Assembly: GCA_030549775.1 (NCBI GenBank)
Contig: CM060177.1
Coordinates: forward strand, 87,453,236 to 87,517,235
Reading direction: 5' to 3'
Source: Tamarix chinensis
Lineage: Eukaryota > Streptophyta > Magnoliopsida > Caryophyllales > Tamaricaceae
DNA length: 64,000 nt
The notes beneath the pieces are model-generated. The model made no database searches and was not told the DNA's origin. It worked only from the letters and a program-made list of their open reading frames with translations. Of this stretch, positions 29,746 through 42,179 are shown piece after piece. Numbering within the stretch: position 1 is the stretch's first letter; every line of letters starts with the position of its first letter. Made by a program: the position numbers and the translations under genes.

Positions 29746-32114
29746 TGATTAGTATCTTAACGTATCTTATTTGAAAGTGTTTTACCCTTGACATGCATGG
29801 CTCACTATATCCACACCTATCCTCCCAGGAGGGCCCGTCCCATATCTTGGAACTCGTGCACCCCTTATCACACCTCGATATCCATTTCCCTCTATACTCA
29901 CACATAATAAAAACCAACTCTTAAGGGTGTGGGTGAAGGCCCAACACCTCGTGACATCAGACTCCACCCACCATTAGCCTCGAGGGTTTCCCTTGAAACC
30001 CTAATAGGACCTATGTGGCCCAACCCCCCTCTTATTTCACTACCATTAATTCATTTATCCTCAACACCTCATCTCACTTAGTTCCAATCCCAAATCATAT
30101 CGCTCTACCCATCGATTCCACCTGTGACTCAAATCCTAGTTGGCCACTTCAACCCTAGTAGCTTTCTTTTCCCACAAGTAACCTCTCCTTTTCACCCAAT
30201 ATTTCTTCTCTCCCAAAACACCCATAATCATTCCTCACAACATAAACTCTCACTCTCAACCCGCACCTCACTCACCGTTAATCATTTTTACTTTCGCCTT
30301 TTCCATATTACTAATTCTTCCCAAAACCCTAATCGGGTCCCCTATACTCCCTTTTAGCAACTCACTTCCCAATTATTTCTTTTTGCCCTTTTATCTCCAT
30401 GTCAAAATAATAATAATAATAATAATAACCGCCCTAGCATGCATGTCCTAGAGGGTTACATCATAATTACCACATATGGACATCACATTCATGTCGTAAG
30501 AAAACGCATACCACATACCTTAACTCGAAGCTGCGCTACGCATAAAACACATTAAGGACAACTATGCGGTACATAACCGGACATGGTATATATACAAAAC
30601 ATCTAAGGCATGCAAGTCACATAACACATAGGGACCTTAGCCACATCCTTACGAAATACCCATAAGTAGAGGTAAGTAGAGAACTTACCTGGATCCGAAG
30701 CTAGCTACGTGAGATAAGAGGGAGAGAGAGATCACTAACTCGTGGATCCACGAGAAAGCTTTCCTAGATCCAATAGAAATCGAAACTAAATTAGAAACTA
30801 TTCTATCAATCAATAATTCACATATTCTGATTGAATACACACAAGCAACACAAAGGATCTCTCTTAGAAAACGTGTCCAAAACTTAGAGCTTAAAAGCAT
30901 AGCTCTATTAAGATTTCATATTAAATATAAATCAAAATAGATTAATACAAATACACTTAGGACATTTTAAATTAATTTGGAAAACCCGAGAAAGAATAAT
31001 CGATCATAAGTTAATTTATCGAAAATAACTTATTTATTAGGTTTTACAACTAAATAAGTAACCCAACCAATTTACATAGAATCAAATCCAAACCGATTAG
31101 GTTAAAACATAATTTAAATGGTTTAAAACCCAAAGCTAGAATTTGGTTAGATAAAATACACATAACAAAATCAATTTTATAAAATCATCCCCGAAAATTA
31201 GGTTTTTACTACGTAAACCACAAATCGGCCAAATCACTTTGATTACCTCAAATAAATAATTTTAAGACACAATTCAATCAATTTTAGATAAATCTAGACA
31301 ATCAATTTCAACAAAACAATCTTCCGATTAATCAATTCCAGATGATCAATTTTCAAAATTAGGGTTTTAAAGCCCACGACATAATCTCAGGTAATTCAAA
31401 TAAATTAATTCTAATTAAAGGTATCGAAATATGAATAGGATCATTTCAACTACTTTTATAAATTTAATTTTAGCAAAACAACTATACAAATAACCAATCT
31501 CTTAATCTCACTTAAAATATAGGGTTTTAGGCCCGAAGATGCAATTTGGTAAAATTCTATAAATTTAATCAAATTGAATGTTTAGAAATACAATTAAACA
31601 CATTTTTTAACATATCAAATAATCAGTTGATCAAAACCAATAGAAGAAATACCTAATTTAGCACAGTTAGGGTTTTTGGGCCCGGAACGCAATTCCGATC
31701 AATTCTTACCAAAACATATAAATTGACGGTTCGAAAATGTAATTAAATATATTCTAATGCAATTTATATAGTCAATTGAATAGAATAACCCGATTACACA
31801 ATCCAATTTAAACCCGCGGGAGTTTTGACCTAAAAATCCAATTTTGATCAATTACGCACAATTTTCCCAAATCAACACTTCCGATATAAAATTAAATACA
31901 TTTTAAACGATATTATAAAATCAATTGAGTGGAACGGCTCAATTATACGACCCAATTTCATTACACCCAAAATTTGACCTAGGAATCCAATTTTTCCGAA
32001 ATCTCAATATAACAATACAATTAACCTATCCAAATCATTCTTACAGCACATATATACACAATCAAACAATCAATTTAGCTTTTTATAAGCTAATTCACAT
32101 TCAATAAATCAAAT

Positions 32115-32530
32115 CTAAATTAGGGTTTTTCAGAAAATGATACCCAACGAAAATTAATGAATCGGGACAAGGGAAGGCCGGAGAAGCTTCGTCGGAGGAC
32201 GGAGACGGCTCGCCGGTGGTCAGCGAGGCTCGCTGGAGCCGGACGGTGGCGGCACAGCCTACGCGGTTGCTGCTGCTGGGCATGGCCATTTCGGTCGCTG
32301 TTGCAGCTGCTACTGCTGTGGCTACTGCGGCTGCTGCTGCTGTGGCTGCTGTGCGGCGTCGCCAGCGGTGGTCGGTCGTGGCCAGTGAAGGAAGAGGGAG
32401 GAGTTGGGGAGAAGAAGAGAGGTGGCTAGGGCTTCGGGACAGGGGCAAGGCGCAGGGCCAGGGAGAAGGGAGCCGGGACTGGGAAAGATAAGGAAAAGAG
32501 AGAAGGGGGGTCGGGGGGTCCCGACGGGTT
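32115..32530 (-). other. Purine-biased GC block of the nested LTR
   Basis: Plus strand rich in GGAGAAG, GGGAGAAG and CTGCTGCTG stretches, with a poly-T run at about 32540-32554 just beyond. It is the minus-oriented counterpart of 16063-16602/27658-28270 and of 1170-2350. Open frames on both strands are low complexity (Ala/Arg/Gly or Pro/Ser). Confidence 0.6.
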
Positions 32531-34109
32531 TGGGCTTCTTTTTTTTTTTTTTTGAAATCACATGTAAAATAAAAGACCAAATATTTAAAAATTATTATCG
32601 GAAGACTTTATCTAAAATTTATTAAACGAAAATTATTTTCGAAACGATCAGAACACTTAAAATAAATAAAAAGGCTATATAAAGAATTTCATAAACATTT
32701 TCGGAATAATTTACTAATGAACATAAAAATTTATATTATTTACGGAAATACATCATAAGACCCCGAAATAATATTTAAAAACATATAATAAAATATTTAA
32801 GTCGAATTCTAATAAACCGAGACTAATTTTAATAACTTCCGAAATCGGGTTTTTTTTCCCGTAAACTGAAAAGCGTAAAACAGAAGAAAATTAATTTCAA
32901 AAAGAAATTATTAAATAAGTTCCGAAAATATTTTTTTAATTTAAACTTCCCAAAAATATTAACGATTTCTAGAATCGAATAAATTTAAAGTCGTAAATAT
33001 TTTCTACAGGTAAAATCATTAAAATAAATTTAACTATTTAAACAGAAATTCTATAACTTAAATAATATATTTCGTTAACGAAATATAACTTCAAAACAAA
33101 GCCGTAATCACACGACGAAGTTATAATCGAAAACGAATTTAAAATATTAAAAATTAAAATACGAGAAAGAACGGGAATATATATTTTTAACCGAGACTCG
33201 AACTCATAAGAATATAATAAAATCATTGTCGTTAACGAATTTATCTAGAATGGTTCGCAACGACAACGATTAATTAAATTCAAATATGAATTCGAAATCG
33301 TCGATAAATTCATAAAACGAATCAAAATTAAAATAATTAAATATTTGCATCAAATTACGTTAATCAAATAATTAAACTTAATAATTTGGATTTTAAAAAT
33401 ACGGGGTATTACACTCCTCCCATTATTGCCACCTTCGAGCCTTCCTCCTCATTTCCTTGCATGCAGCTCATGTTGCATGAGCAATATGAGCTGCTTCCTT
33501 TCTTGATTAATTTGGGTAATAATTTTTAATTTATAATAATATTTTAATTCAAGCATTTGATTAATTAAGCATTATAAAGTTTTATATTTTGATTTTTATT
33601 ATTTCTAATGTAATAAGTCTTGATATTATTTTTAGGTATTGGTTTTGATAATCAAAGCTTGAACCTTAAACCGGAATACCGGTAATGTTTGTTTTTGCGG
33701 GAATTGAGGTAACCATTAAATCCTACTTAAACGTATGGATTAACGCATGTTAGCACATTAGGATTTTTAATATGTCATTATGCTTAATATATATTGTTTA
33801 ATATCATATGCGTAATTTCTTGTGATGTTGGATGAAAAGAAGCATGTTAGGTTCGTATGGAAATATTGTTTAAGGTAAGAGTTTGGTTGTTAATGAAAAT
33901 GTTAAGTATTATCCATGTTGTATTATGGTATTGTGATCTTTAATGTGTGGTTAATATTTTGTGAGCCTTAGGGGTATTTTAGTAATGTATCTTGTAGAAG
34001 AATATGATCTAATATATATGTATGGGTGCTAATAAGTATTATATTAAATATGAAAGTTGTGGATGAGTTATTAATATTAATATTTTATGTAGTAATAACA
34101 ATTTAATAT

Positions 34110-35520
34110 AAGTGGTGTACTAAGGGGCAAAATGGTAACTTTTAATTGAAAAGGGTATTATGGTAATTTTAGAGGCAAGGGTAAGGTGGTAATTTTGTAA
34201 TTAAAGCATAAAAGGGTAATTTTGGAATTAATGGATAAAATGGTAATTTTTGGAAGTAGAAAGGGTAAAGTGGTAAATTGTAAATGAAAAGGGGCAAATT
34301 GGTAATTTTGGAAGTAAGGGAGTAAAATGGTAATTTCGTAATTAAAGGGGGCAAAATGGTAATTTTGTGAATAAAGGGTAAAATAGTAATTAAAGGGAAA
34401 ATGGCAATTTTGTAATGCAAGGGAAAAATGGTAATTTTGTAATAAAAGGGTAAAATGGTAATTTTGTGATTAAAGGGTAAAATAGTAATTTTGTAATTAA
34501 AGGGAAGAATGGTGATTTTGTAATTAAAGGGAAAAATGGTAATTTTATGATTAAAGGGAAAAATGGTAATTTGGAAATTAAAAGAGGTAAAATGGTAATT
34601 TCGTAATTAAGGATAAAATGGTAATTTTATAAGTGAAAGGGTATTATGGTAATTTTTGGAAGTTAAGGGGTAAAATGATAATTTTGTAAATAAGAGGGGT
34701 AAAAGTAGAAATTGGAAAGGAGTAACTTGGTAATTATAATAATTGAGAAGGGTAAAATAATAATTTAAATAACTAAAGGGTAATATGATAATTTAATAAT
34801 GGAGAAGGGTAAAATGGTAAATATGATAAATGTGAGGGGCAATTTGGTAATTTTAATAACTAAATGGTAATTTGGTAAATATGATAATGGAGAAGGGTAG
34901 TTTGACAATTATGATCATATAAAAGGGTAATTTGGTAATTTAACCAACTAGAGGGTAATTTGGTAATTTTGATAATGGAGTAGGGTAGTTTGGTAATTAT
35001 GATAATAGAGAAGGGCAATTTGGTAATTTAAATAACTAAAGGGTAATTTGGTAAATTTGATAATGGAGAAGGCTAGTTTAGTAGTTATGATCATATAAAA
35101 GGGTAATTTGGTAATTTAATCAACTAGAGGGTAATTTGGTAATTTTAATAATGAGGAGGGTAGTTTGGTAATTGATAATATAGGGCAGTAATTTGGTAAT
35201 TAACGAAATAAAGGGATAATTTGGTAATTAGGTTAATGAGGAAGGGTAATTTGGTTATTTGACCAACTCAAGGGCAATTTATTAATTATAATAAAGGAAA
35301 AAGGGTAAAGGGGTAATCTAACCAACCAAATGGAAAATATATTAAGTGTAATAATTATGAAGGGGGATTAGTGACCTAATAAGTATGGGAGATAACTTGG
35401 TAACCTAAATCAAGTAAGGGGTAACTTAGTAATTATGTAGCAAGGAGGGTAATATGGTAATTTGTCAAGTAAGAAAGGGATGGCTTAGTAATTATATAAG
35501 TAAGAGGTAAATGAGTAATT
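34110..35520. repeat. AT-rich minisatellite array in the outer LTR
   Basis: About 1.4 kb of an imperfect ~25-32-bp unit with consensus close to AAAGGGTAAAATGGTAATTT followed by a TGTAATTA-like spacer. The left part uses AAAATGGTAATTTTG and the right part (from about 34830) uses GGGTAATTTGGTAATT, so two sub-families lie in sequence. I see no comparable array in the nested LTR copy, so it seems specific to this copy or sub-family. Confidence 0.9.
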
Positions 35521-37318
35521 TATATCTAACATGTCGTTGTGATTGTGGAATTTCGTAATATGACTCAAGTAACGCTTATTAGCGAGGCAAGAGTATTTGA
35601 TAATTAGTAAGTATCATAAGAACGGATTCTAATTTGAAATTAGATGAGATTAGGATGGCCTTAATGATTCTTCTGTGTTACCTTGGACAACCATTTGAAT
35701 AAGAAATATTTGATGATATCCATATGATTAAAAGTGAATAATTATCTGACTATTGTACTTTTGTGATCACCTTAATTAAGACACTAATACTTAAAGTGAA
35801 AGACTTCGAGATTGGAAATGGTGGCTCTTTAGGGGTCGCTACCCTAAAGACGTGGTTTAGCCCACGATTATTCTGGTATTTGCTGGTGTGCCTTTGTGCC
35901 CCAACCAAGCCCTATATCTACTCTATCTAGCTCTACGGACCTTGTTAGGGGGTATGCATACTTATGGATTAGGTGTCCTTGTCGGTAGGGTACCGAGTTA
36001 TCTTTATGCACCAATACAACCAGGGTACCTTTGCATCCCTGGGTTGATAGTTGAAGGGTACTAAGTAGCTTTTATGCACCAGTGCGACCGATGTACCTTT
36101 GTGTCCCGGGATCTTGATCTCCCTATCGAGGCAAATAAATGGAATTGATGTGCTGATTAAAAAGGGGAAAACACTAATCGTTAACGTGAAAGATTAATGA
36201 GCCAGGCACAGTTGAATTATATTATGAGTACCGACCCACCAGATATAATAGTGGTCCAGGATGTTTTACCCTAGATGATGTTTATGAGTACCGATCCATC
36301 GGATATAATGGTGGCCCAGGATGTGTTGCCCTGGATGATGTATATTTATATTCCGATCCACCGACCATAATGGTAGGGGTCCCAAGCTCAATAAATTTGA
36401 TTTGGCTGTGAATGAATTATGGAAAAATACTAATCACTTATAGTGGAATACCATGTGAGTCGGGGCCAGACTGGTCCACCGGCAAATAATAGTGGCCAGG
36501 ACCATTTTGCCTTGCATGATCGGTCCACCGATAAATAATAGTGGGGTTCCTGCACTCACACGGATAATTATAATCCGATATGATTGATAATGATGGACTA
36601 AGGGCTTAAGGCCCAGAAGTATCGATTGTTCTCTATGGCCTATTAATATCTGATTGATTTGTTAAGTATGTGGTTGTATAAACGTGGACATTCAGTATTT
36701 ACCTTTCATTAAGTATGTATGTAGTATTTTGTGTTGCATTGCGGGCCTGCTGTTAAGTGTGATTTAAAGGGTTACTCAGTACCGTAGTACTGAAGGGTTC
36801 CATTTGTGGGGCCTCTGCCTATTCAATGGGCAGTGTCCCTTGCAGGTCGTTCTCAGGTGCTATTTAAGTGGGCTCTCGGGAAAGAGTGTAAGGTACTATC
36901 CGGTAAACCCTAGGGTTGTACTCTTTCACCTTTAAAATTTATGGTTTCAATGTATTTGTTGATTTGTAACCACCAGTGGTGTATTATACTCTTATAAAAT
37001 GTTTTAATGCTCTACTCTGATTTAATCGTTGGTTTGAGTTCTTGTAAGTTGTATTTTTCTCTTTTAGCCTTAGCACTTGGTACTGGAACAATAGGAGTGA
37101 ACCGGTTTGGTACTAAGTGTGGCGGTAATATCCCCAAAATTCATAGTTTTATTATCTTGCTTTCACAAATTCTTTTTAATAAAACGAAAATTTTCAGTAG
37201 TGAATTTTGGGGGTGTTACAGTTATATCCATTAATGATACTTAATTGTTTGGCTAAGGATGAGAAAGGGTATAAAAGGCTATCATGCAGGCCACTTGTAA
37301 ATAAGTGTGCGATCTCCC

Positions 37319-37515
37319 TGATAGAATATATATCAATATAATCTTAATCGTGTAAATATTCTGTTAATATCTTTGTAATCTTTTGTACTATGCTAAATTA
37401 GTTAGGCATATATTTAGCTTATTAGTTTCCTTGATCTTAGCCTAACATTTCTCATTATACTTTGTATATAACTATAACTTTGTCGATGAAACAACTCATG
37501 GAAAAATTTCCTTTA
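37319..37515 (+). repeat. 5' LTR of the copia element
   Basis: Begins TGATAGAATATATATC and ends TTTCCTTTA (expected CA mutated to TA). The primer-binding site starts at the next base. Confidence 0.88.
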
Positions 37516-37636
37516 TGGTATCACGAGACCAAGGGCAATCTCCTTCCTTCCCCTTCTATCTTCATTAAGCTTCCGCTTGCCCTCTTACTGTCCTCCTCCA
37601 TTAGTGAAATTTTTTTCTAGTCTTCTACATTTCACC

Positions 37637-38930
37637 ATGTCTTCCTCTAAAGTGCCATTTCATCCGGCACTTGCTGTGTCCAGCATAAGTAATCATATCC
37701 TACTCGTTCTTGAGATGGAAAATGTTTACTATTCAACTTGGGCAGAACTATTCAAGGTCCATGCTTGCTCTCATCGAGGCATTGACTACATTATTGCTCC
37801 ACTCAACTCCACCCACCACCGACGAGGAGAAAGAGTTATGGTCCACTCTTGATGCAACGGTTTTGTAATGGCTTTATTCCACCATTTCTACAAATCTTTT
37901 GCATACTATCATTGAACTCAATCAAAAAGTGACAAATTCTTAGACCCATCTTTGTGATTTATTCCAAGACAATGAACATTCTAGAGCTGTGACTCTTGAA
38001 TAGGAGTTCTCTTCGACTCATTTGCAAGAATTCCCTAATGTCTCCGCATATTGTCAAAGGCTTAAACTATTAGCATACTAACTTAAAAATGTTGGAGCAC
38101 CAATTACGAACAGTAGATTGGTGTTACAGTTGGTTGTGGGTTTAATGTCTGCCTATAAAAATATTGGGACATTGAAGAGTCAAAGTAAGCCTCTTCTCCC
38201 CTTTTACTAGGATCGCTCGATGCTCACCCTTGAGGAAGCTAGATTTACTAAAAAGCAGCAACTGACTCTAAATCTGCCATGCTCACAAGTATTTCCTATG
38301 AAGAAACATCATATCTTGACAATAAGACGCAGAACCGTGGTAATAGCTACAAAAACCACCATAAAAACAAGTACCGAAACAACGGTGGTGGTTGGAACTT
38401 CGGTAAAGGTGGTCACAGTGGTGCCGGTGGCCAAGGAAACTCCGGCGGTGGCAGGTCAGGCATGGTAACACATCAGCAATGATAATGGGTAGCAGGAGCT
38501 CCTTAGTAGACTTGGGGATGGAAGGCTCCTTGGGCCATTCCTCCATGTCCATTCCCACCTCCAACTGGGCTAGGCCTAGTAACCCACCTAGGCAGCAACA
38601 ACTTGGACTTCTAGGCCTACGACTATAGCACCAAGCCTACACTACAATGACTCCTAGCTCGATGGACATTGAGGTAGCCTTACACACCTTAAGCCTGGCC
38701 CAACCTAACTCGACTTGGTATATGGACATTGGGGTGACGTCACACATGACATCGACACCAGATAATCTCTTGTCCTATTTTGATTTGAGCAATGATTGTG
38801 GTATTATTGTCAGAAGTGGCCAATCTATTCCAATTCATGGTATTTGTAGTGCAAATTTGTCTCCCCCACACCCTCTATTGTCTCTCAAAATGTTCTTCAT
38901 GCTCCTAAATTAATTTAGAACATAGTTTTA
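37637..38930 (+). pseudogene. Copia gag and protease remnant
   Basis: Gag opens at MSSSKVPFHPALAVSSISNH and has the copia gag pattern YYSTWAELFKVHA, then becomes disrupted by stops. A Gly/Asn-rich nucleocapsid-like part is at about 38300-38480. Protease follows at 38647-38913: NSTWYMDIGVTSHMTS, where the catalytic D-(T/S)-G is D-I-G. That substitution should abolish cleavage. No CCHC knuckle is recognisable. Confidence 0.85.
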
Positions 38931-38990
38931 GTAAGAAAATTTACTACCGATAGCAAAGTTTTTGTTGAATTTGATCCTTTTGGATTTTCT

Positions 38991-39990
38991 GTGAAGGACT
39001 TACAGACGGGGATGCCTCTAATGAGGTGTGATAGTCCGGGCGAGCTATATCTTATCACCACCATCAACACCACAAATCAATCCACCTCTCCTTCATTCTT
39101 TGCTACCTTATCTCATTCCCTTTGGCACAATCGGTTGGGTCATCTGGGTGCACCTATCTTAGATTCTCTTAGGCGTAATAATTTGATTGACTCTAATAAA
39201 ACAAGCACTTTTGAGCTTTGTCAATCTTTTCCTCTTAGTAAACATGTTAGATTGCCATTTGATGCATCTCATAATTCTACTCTTATGTCATTTAACATTA
39301 TTCATAGTGATTTATGGACCTCTCCTATTTTGAGTTCTTTTAGCCATTGATGTTATGTGCTTTTTCTTAATGATTTCTCAAAATTCTTATGGACATTTCC
39401 TATTGCAAAGAAATCACAAGTTTATAGTACTTTTCTTTCTCTTAGAGCACATATCCTTACTTAATTAGAAAGGGAAATAAAAAATGTTCAATGTGATAAT
39501 GGTAGAGAATACGATAATGGTCCATTGTTGAGTTTTTTTTAAAGCTAATGGGATCTCTTTCTATTTTTTGTTGCCCTCATACCTCATCCCAAAATGGAAA
39601 AGCATAGCGGAAAATTTGAATCATAAATAATATCATACAGAACCTATTAGCCCTCGCATCACTACCACCCTCATTTTGGCACCATGCTTTACAAATGGCT
39701 ACATATATCCTTGACATTTTACCAAGTAAATTACTTGCCTATGAATCTCCTCTCAAAATCTTGTATCAAAAAGACCCCTCCTACTCTCATCTATGCGTGT
39801 TTGGATGTTTATGTTTCCCCCTGATCCTATCCACCACAATAAACAAACTCTAACCCTGATCATCGTGTTGTGTCTTCTTGGGTTTTCCTCAACATCAAGG
39901 TGGATATAAATGTTTTGATCTCTCGTCTAACAAAACTTTTGTCAGTCTTCATGTTTTGTTTCATGAAACAACATTTTCATTTGCTAAAAT
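38991..39990 (+). pseudogene. Copia GAG-pre-integrase and integrase remnant
   Basis: LWHNRLGHLGAPILDSLRR (about 39120) is the conserved pre-integrase HHCC opening. The core that follows (FNIIHSDLWTSPILS, then frame-broken sequence to about 39990) carries the first Asp in HSDLW, but several stops interrupt it. Confidence 0.83.
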
Positions 39991-40339
39991 CCACACTCCT
40001 CCCCCACGTCTCATATTTTTCTAGATGAAGGCCTTTCTCCATATGTAATCCACCATATCACATGTCCAACTCCTCTCCATGAGCAGCTGCCATCTAACAC
40101 ACCTAGACTAGACCCATCTTCAGCCAACCCATTTTTGCAAAGCTCGCCCCTATTAGTGCCATCCAGCCCACCTGCTACCCATGCTAGCCAACATTAGATG
40201 GCCCAAACAACACCATCACCACCTCAACCCACCAGACTTATCACATGAAGTCAGAGAGGCATCTTCAAACCCAATCTAAAATACCAAGAAAGTCTCATCT
40301 ACCAAGTTCAACCATCACCCATACCTCGTAATCCCATTA

Positions 40340-41830
40340 CCACACTTAAGGATTCGAATAGGAAATTGGCTATGGATGATGAGTATAATGCTCTTATTAA
40401 AAATAAGACTTAGGAATTGGTTCCTCGCCCTTTTGACGTTAATGTGAGTCGCTTTATGTGGATTTTTAGACATAAAGTCAAATCTGATTGTTCTTTTGAG
40501 AGGCATAATATCTGTCTTGTAGGTGATGGTGTAGGTCAAGAGGTGGGCATTGATTGTGGTGACACATTTAGCCCGGTTGTGAAACCGGCTACCATTCGGA
40601 TAATGCTTAGTCTAGCTCTATCTAAAGCCTGGCCCATCTATTAGCTCGATATTAAAAATGATTTTTTACATGGGGAGCTAAAAGAGAGAGTGTACATGCA
40701 TCAACCCATGGGTTTCAAGGACCCAAAGCATCCTGATTATGTTTGTCTTCTAAAAAAATCTCTCTATGGGCTCAAGCAAGCTCCTAGAGACTGGTATAAG
40801 AGATTTGTAGATTATGTATCCTCTATTGGTTTCACACACAGTCTTTGTGATAATTCACTCTTCATCTACCACAATGGTACTACAATAACCTATATTCTTC
40901 TGTATGTGGACAATATCATATTAACTGCATCTTCTCACATTATCCGCAAGTTTATCATGGCTCTTCTCAGTTCTGAGTTCACTATGAAAGACTTAGGACT
41001 GTTGAGCTACTTCTTGGGCATTACAGTAACTCGCCATGTAGGTAGTCTTTTCCTTTCATAGAAGAAGTATGTCGAGGAGATCATTAAACGTGCTAGCATG
41101 TCATCCTGTAAACCTGCTCTTACTCTGGTTGACACTAAATTGAAGTTCTCTGCTTCCTCTGCATCCAACACTCCTTATGGTGATCCATCTCAGTATCGTA
41201 GTCTTGCAGGTGCCTTACAGTATCTCACCTTCACGAGACCTGACATTTCATACGCTGTGCGAACAATCTGTCTCTTTATGCATAACCCTATGGAGGACCA
41301 TATGTATGCTCTAAGATGCATGGTGCACTATATTAAGGGGAATATTTATCATGATTTTCATTTGTATCCTTCTTCGACATCCACCCTTATTTCTTACATA
41401 GATGCAGATTGGGGTGGGTGTCCTGAAACTAGACGATCAACATCTAGTTATTATGTGTTTCTTGGTGATAACTTGATCTCCTGGGACTCTAAGGGATAGA
41501 CCACCCTATCTCAGTCTAGTGCAAAGGTATAGTATAGGGGCTTTGCTAATGTGGTTTATGAATCTTGCTGGTTAAGAAACCTTCTCTTGGAGATTCACTG
41601 TCTCATTCAGAAAGCCACTCTAGTGTACTGTGATAATGTTAGTGTGGTTTATTTATTTGGGAATCTGATTCAACATCAATGCACCAAACATATAGAGATG
41701 GATATTCACTTCATCCACAAAAAAGTTTCTCGTGGATAGGTTCATGTCTTGCATGTCCCGTCCCGCTACCAAATTGTAAATATTTTTACGAAAGGTCTTC
41801 TTCTGGTTCTCTTTCAATATTTTTGAGACA
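40340..41830 (+). pseudogene. Copia reverse transcriptase and RNase H remnant
   Basis: The longest readable part of the element. RT motifs [27 protein letters not shown] and the active-site strand [14 protein letters not shown]: the catalytic YVDD is YVDN, a lost metal ligand. RNase H shows YIDADWGGCPETRRSTSSYY, then a stop in the usual WxSKKQ stretch (SWDSKG-stop), then LVYCDNVSVVYL and HIEMDIHFIHKKVS. The last motif before the polypurine tract is VPSRYQIVNIFTKGL. Confidence 0.92.
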
Positions 41831-41871
41831 CTCTTAGCATTTGACAATCTCCTGCTTCGACTACGGGGGTG

Positions 41872-42068
41872 TGATATAATATATATCAATATATTCTTAA
41901 TCGTGTAAATATTCTGTTAATATCTTTGTAATCTTTTGTAATATGCTAAATTAGTTAGGCATATATTTAGCTGATTAGTTTCCTTGATCTTAGCCTAACA
42001 TTTCTCATTGTACTTTGTGTATAACTGTAACTTTGTCAACGAAACAACACACATAATACTTTCCTTCA
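41872..42068 (+). repeat. 3' LTR of the copia element
   Basis: Begins TGATATAATATATATC and ends TTTCCTTCA, preceded by the polypurine tract ACGGGGGTG. Same length as the 5' LTR. Confidence 0.88.
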
Positions 42069-42179
42069 CTCCCATTTTTCTTCGGTTATTCGTACTTAAT
42101 AAAAGTCTCTAATTATTTTAGCTGAAAATGAATGTGTCATACCTAAGAGCATAAAATAAAAAGGAAGGGGAATGGAAGA

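Larger units (their letters stand above)
28287..33413 (-). mobile_element. Very long solo LTR, minus orientation, nested in the outer LTR
   Basis: 5,127 bp. On the minus strand it starts at 33413 with TGTAATACCCCGTATTTTTA and ends at 28287 with GAAATTTGGGGGTGTTACA. Exact 5-bp duplications CTCCT flank it (28282-28286 and 33414-33418). No internal LTR pair, primer site or coding domain is present. The end region (GTGGCGGTAACATCTCCCAA on the minus strand) aligns with GTGTGGCGGTAATATCCCCA near the end of the outer LTR, and the block order is the same, so both belong to one family. It lies in the opposite orientation to its host LTR and is younger. Confidence 0.92.
15746..37220 (+). mobile_element. 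Very long solo LTR (~5.3 kb net), opened by two later insertions
   Basis: Begins TGTAATCCCCCGAAATTTTA at 15746 and ends AATTTTGGGGGTGTTACA at 37220. Exact 5-bp duplications GTTAT flank it (15741-15745 and 37221-37225). Removing the CACTA element (16603-27657) and the reversed LTR (28287-33413) leaves about 5,285 bp. No second LTR, primer site or coding domain lies between the ends, so it is best read as a solo LTR left by unequal recombination. The order inside is AT-rich start, pyrimidine-rich GC block, AT-rich middle with a minisatellite (34.1-35.5 kb), then segments at 35830-36560 with recurring CCACCG and ATAATAGTGG motifs that are the reverse complement of the repeats at 29.1-29.7 kb. 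Terminal motifs suggest a Tekay-type chromovirus. Confidence 0.9.
37319..42068 (+). mobile_element. Ty1/copia retrotransposon, structurally complete, coding-dead
   Basis: 4,750 bp with 197-bp LTRs at 37319-37515 and 41872-42068, exact 5-bp duplications CTCCC (37314-37318 and 42069-42073), a primer site TGGTATCA at 37516-37523 complementary to initiator tRNA-Met, and a polypurine tract CGGGGGTG just before the 3' LTR. The gene order GAG, PR, INT, RT, RNase H is the copia order. By my reading the two LTRs differ at about 16 of 197 positions (roughly 92% identical), so insertion is not recent. Short LTRs would fit Ale-like lineages, but lineage is uncertain. Confidence 0.93.

Noticed and set aside
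34169..35520. Regular short repeats with spacers, superficially array-like as in CRISPR
   Set aside because: Units are degenerate, spacers are not unique, there are no cas genes, and the context is a plant LTR; it is a minisatellite.
37319..37498. Copia LTRs ending after 180 bp at CAACTCA / CAACACA
   Set aside because: That border leaves a gap before the primer site and no target duplication. Extending to 197 bp puts the primer site directly after the LTR and gives CTCCC on both sides.
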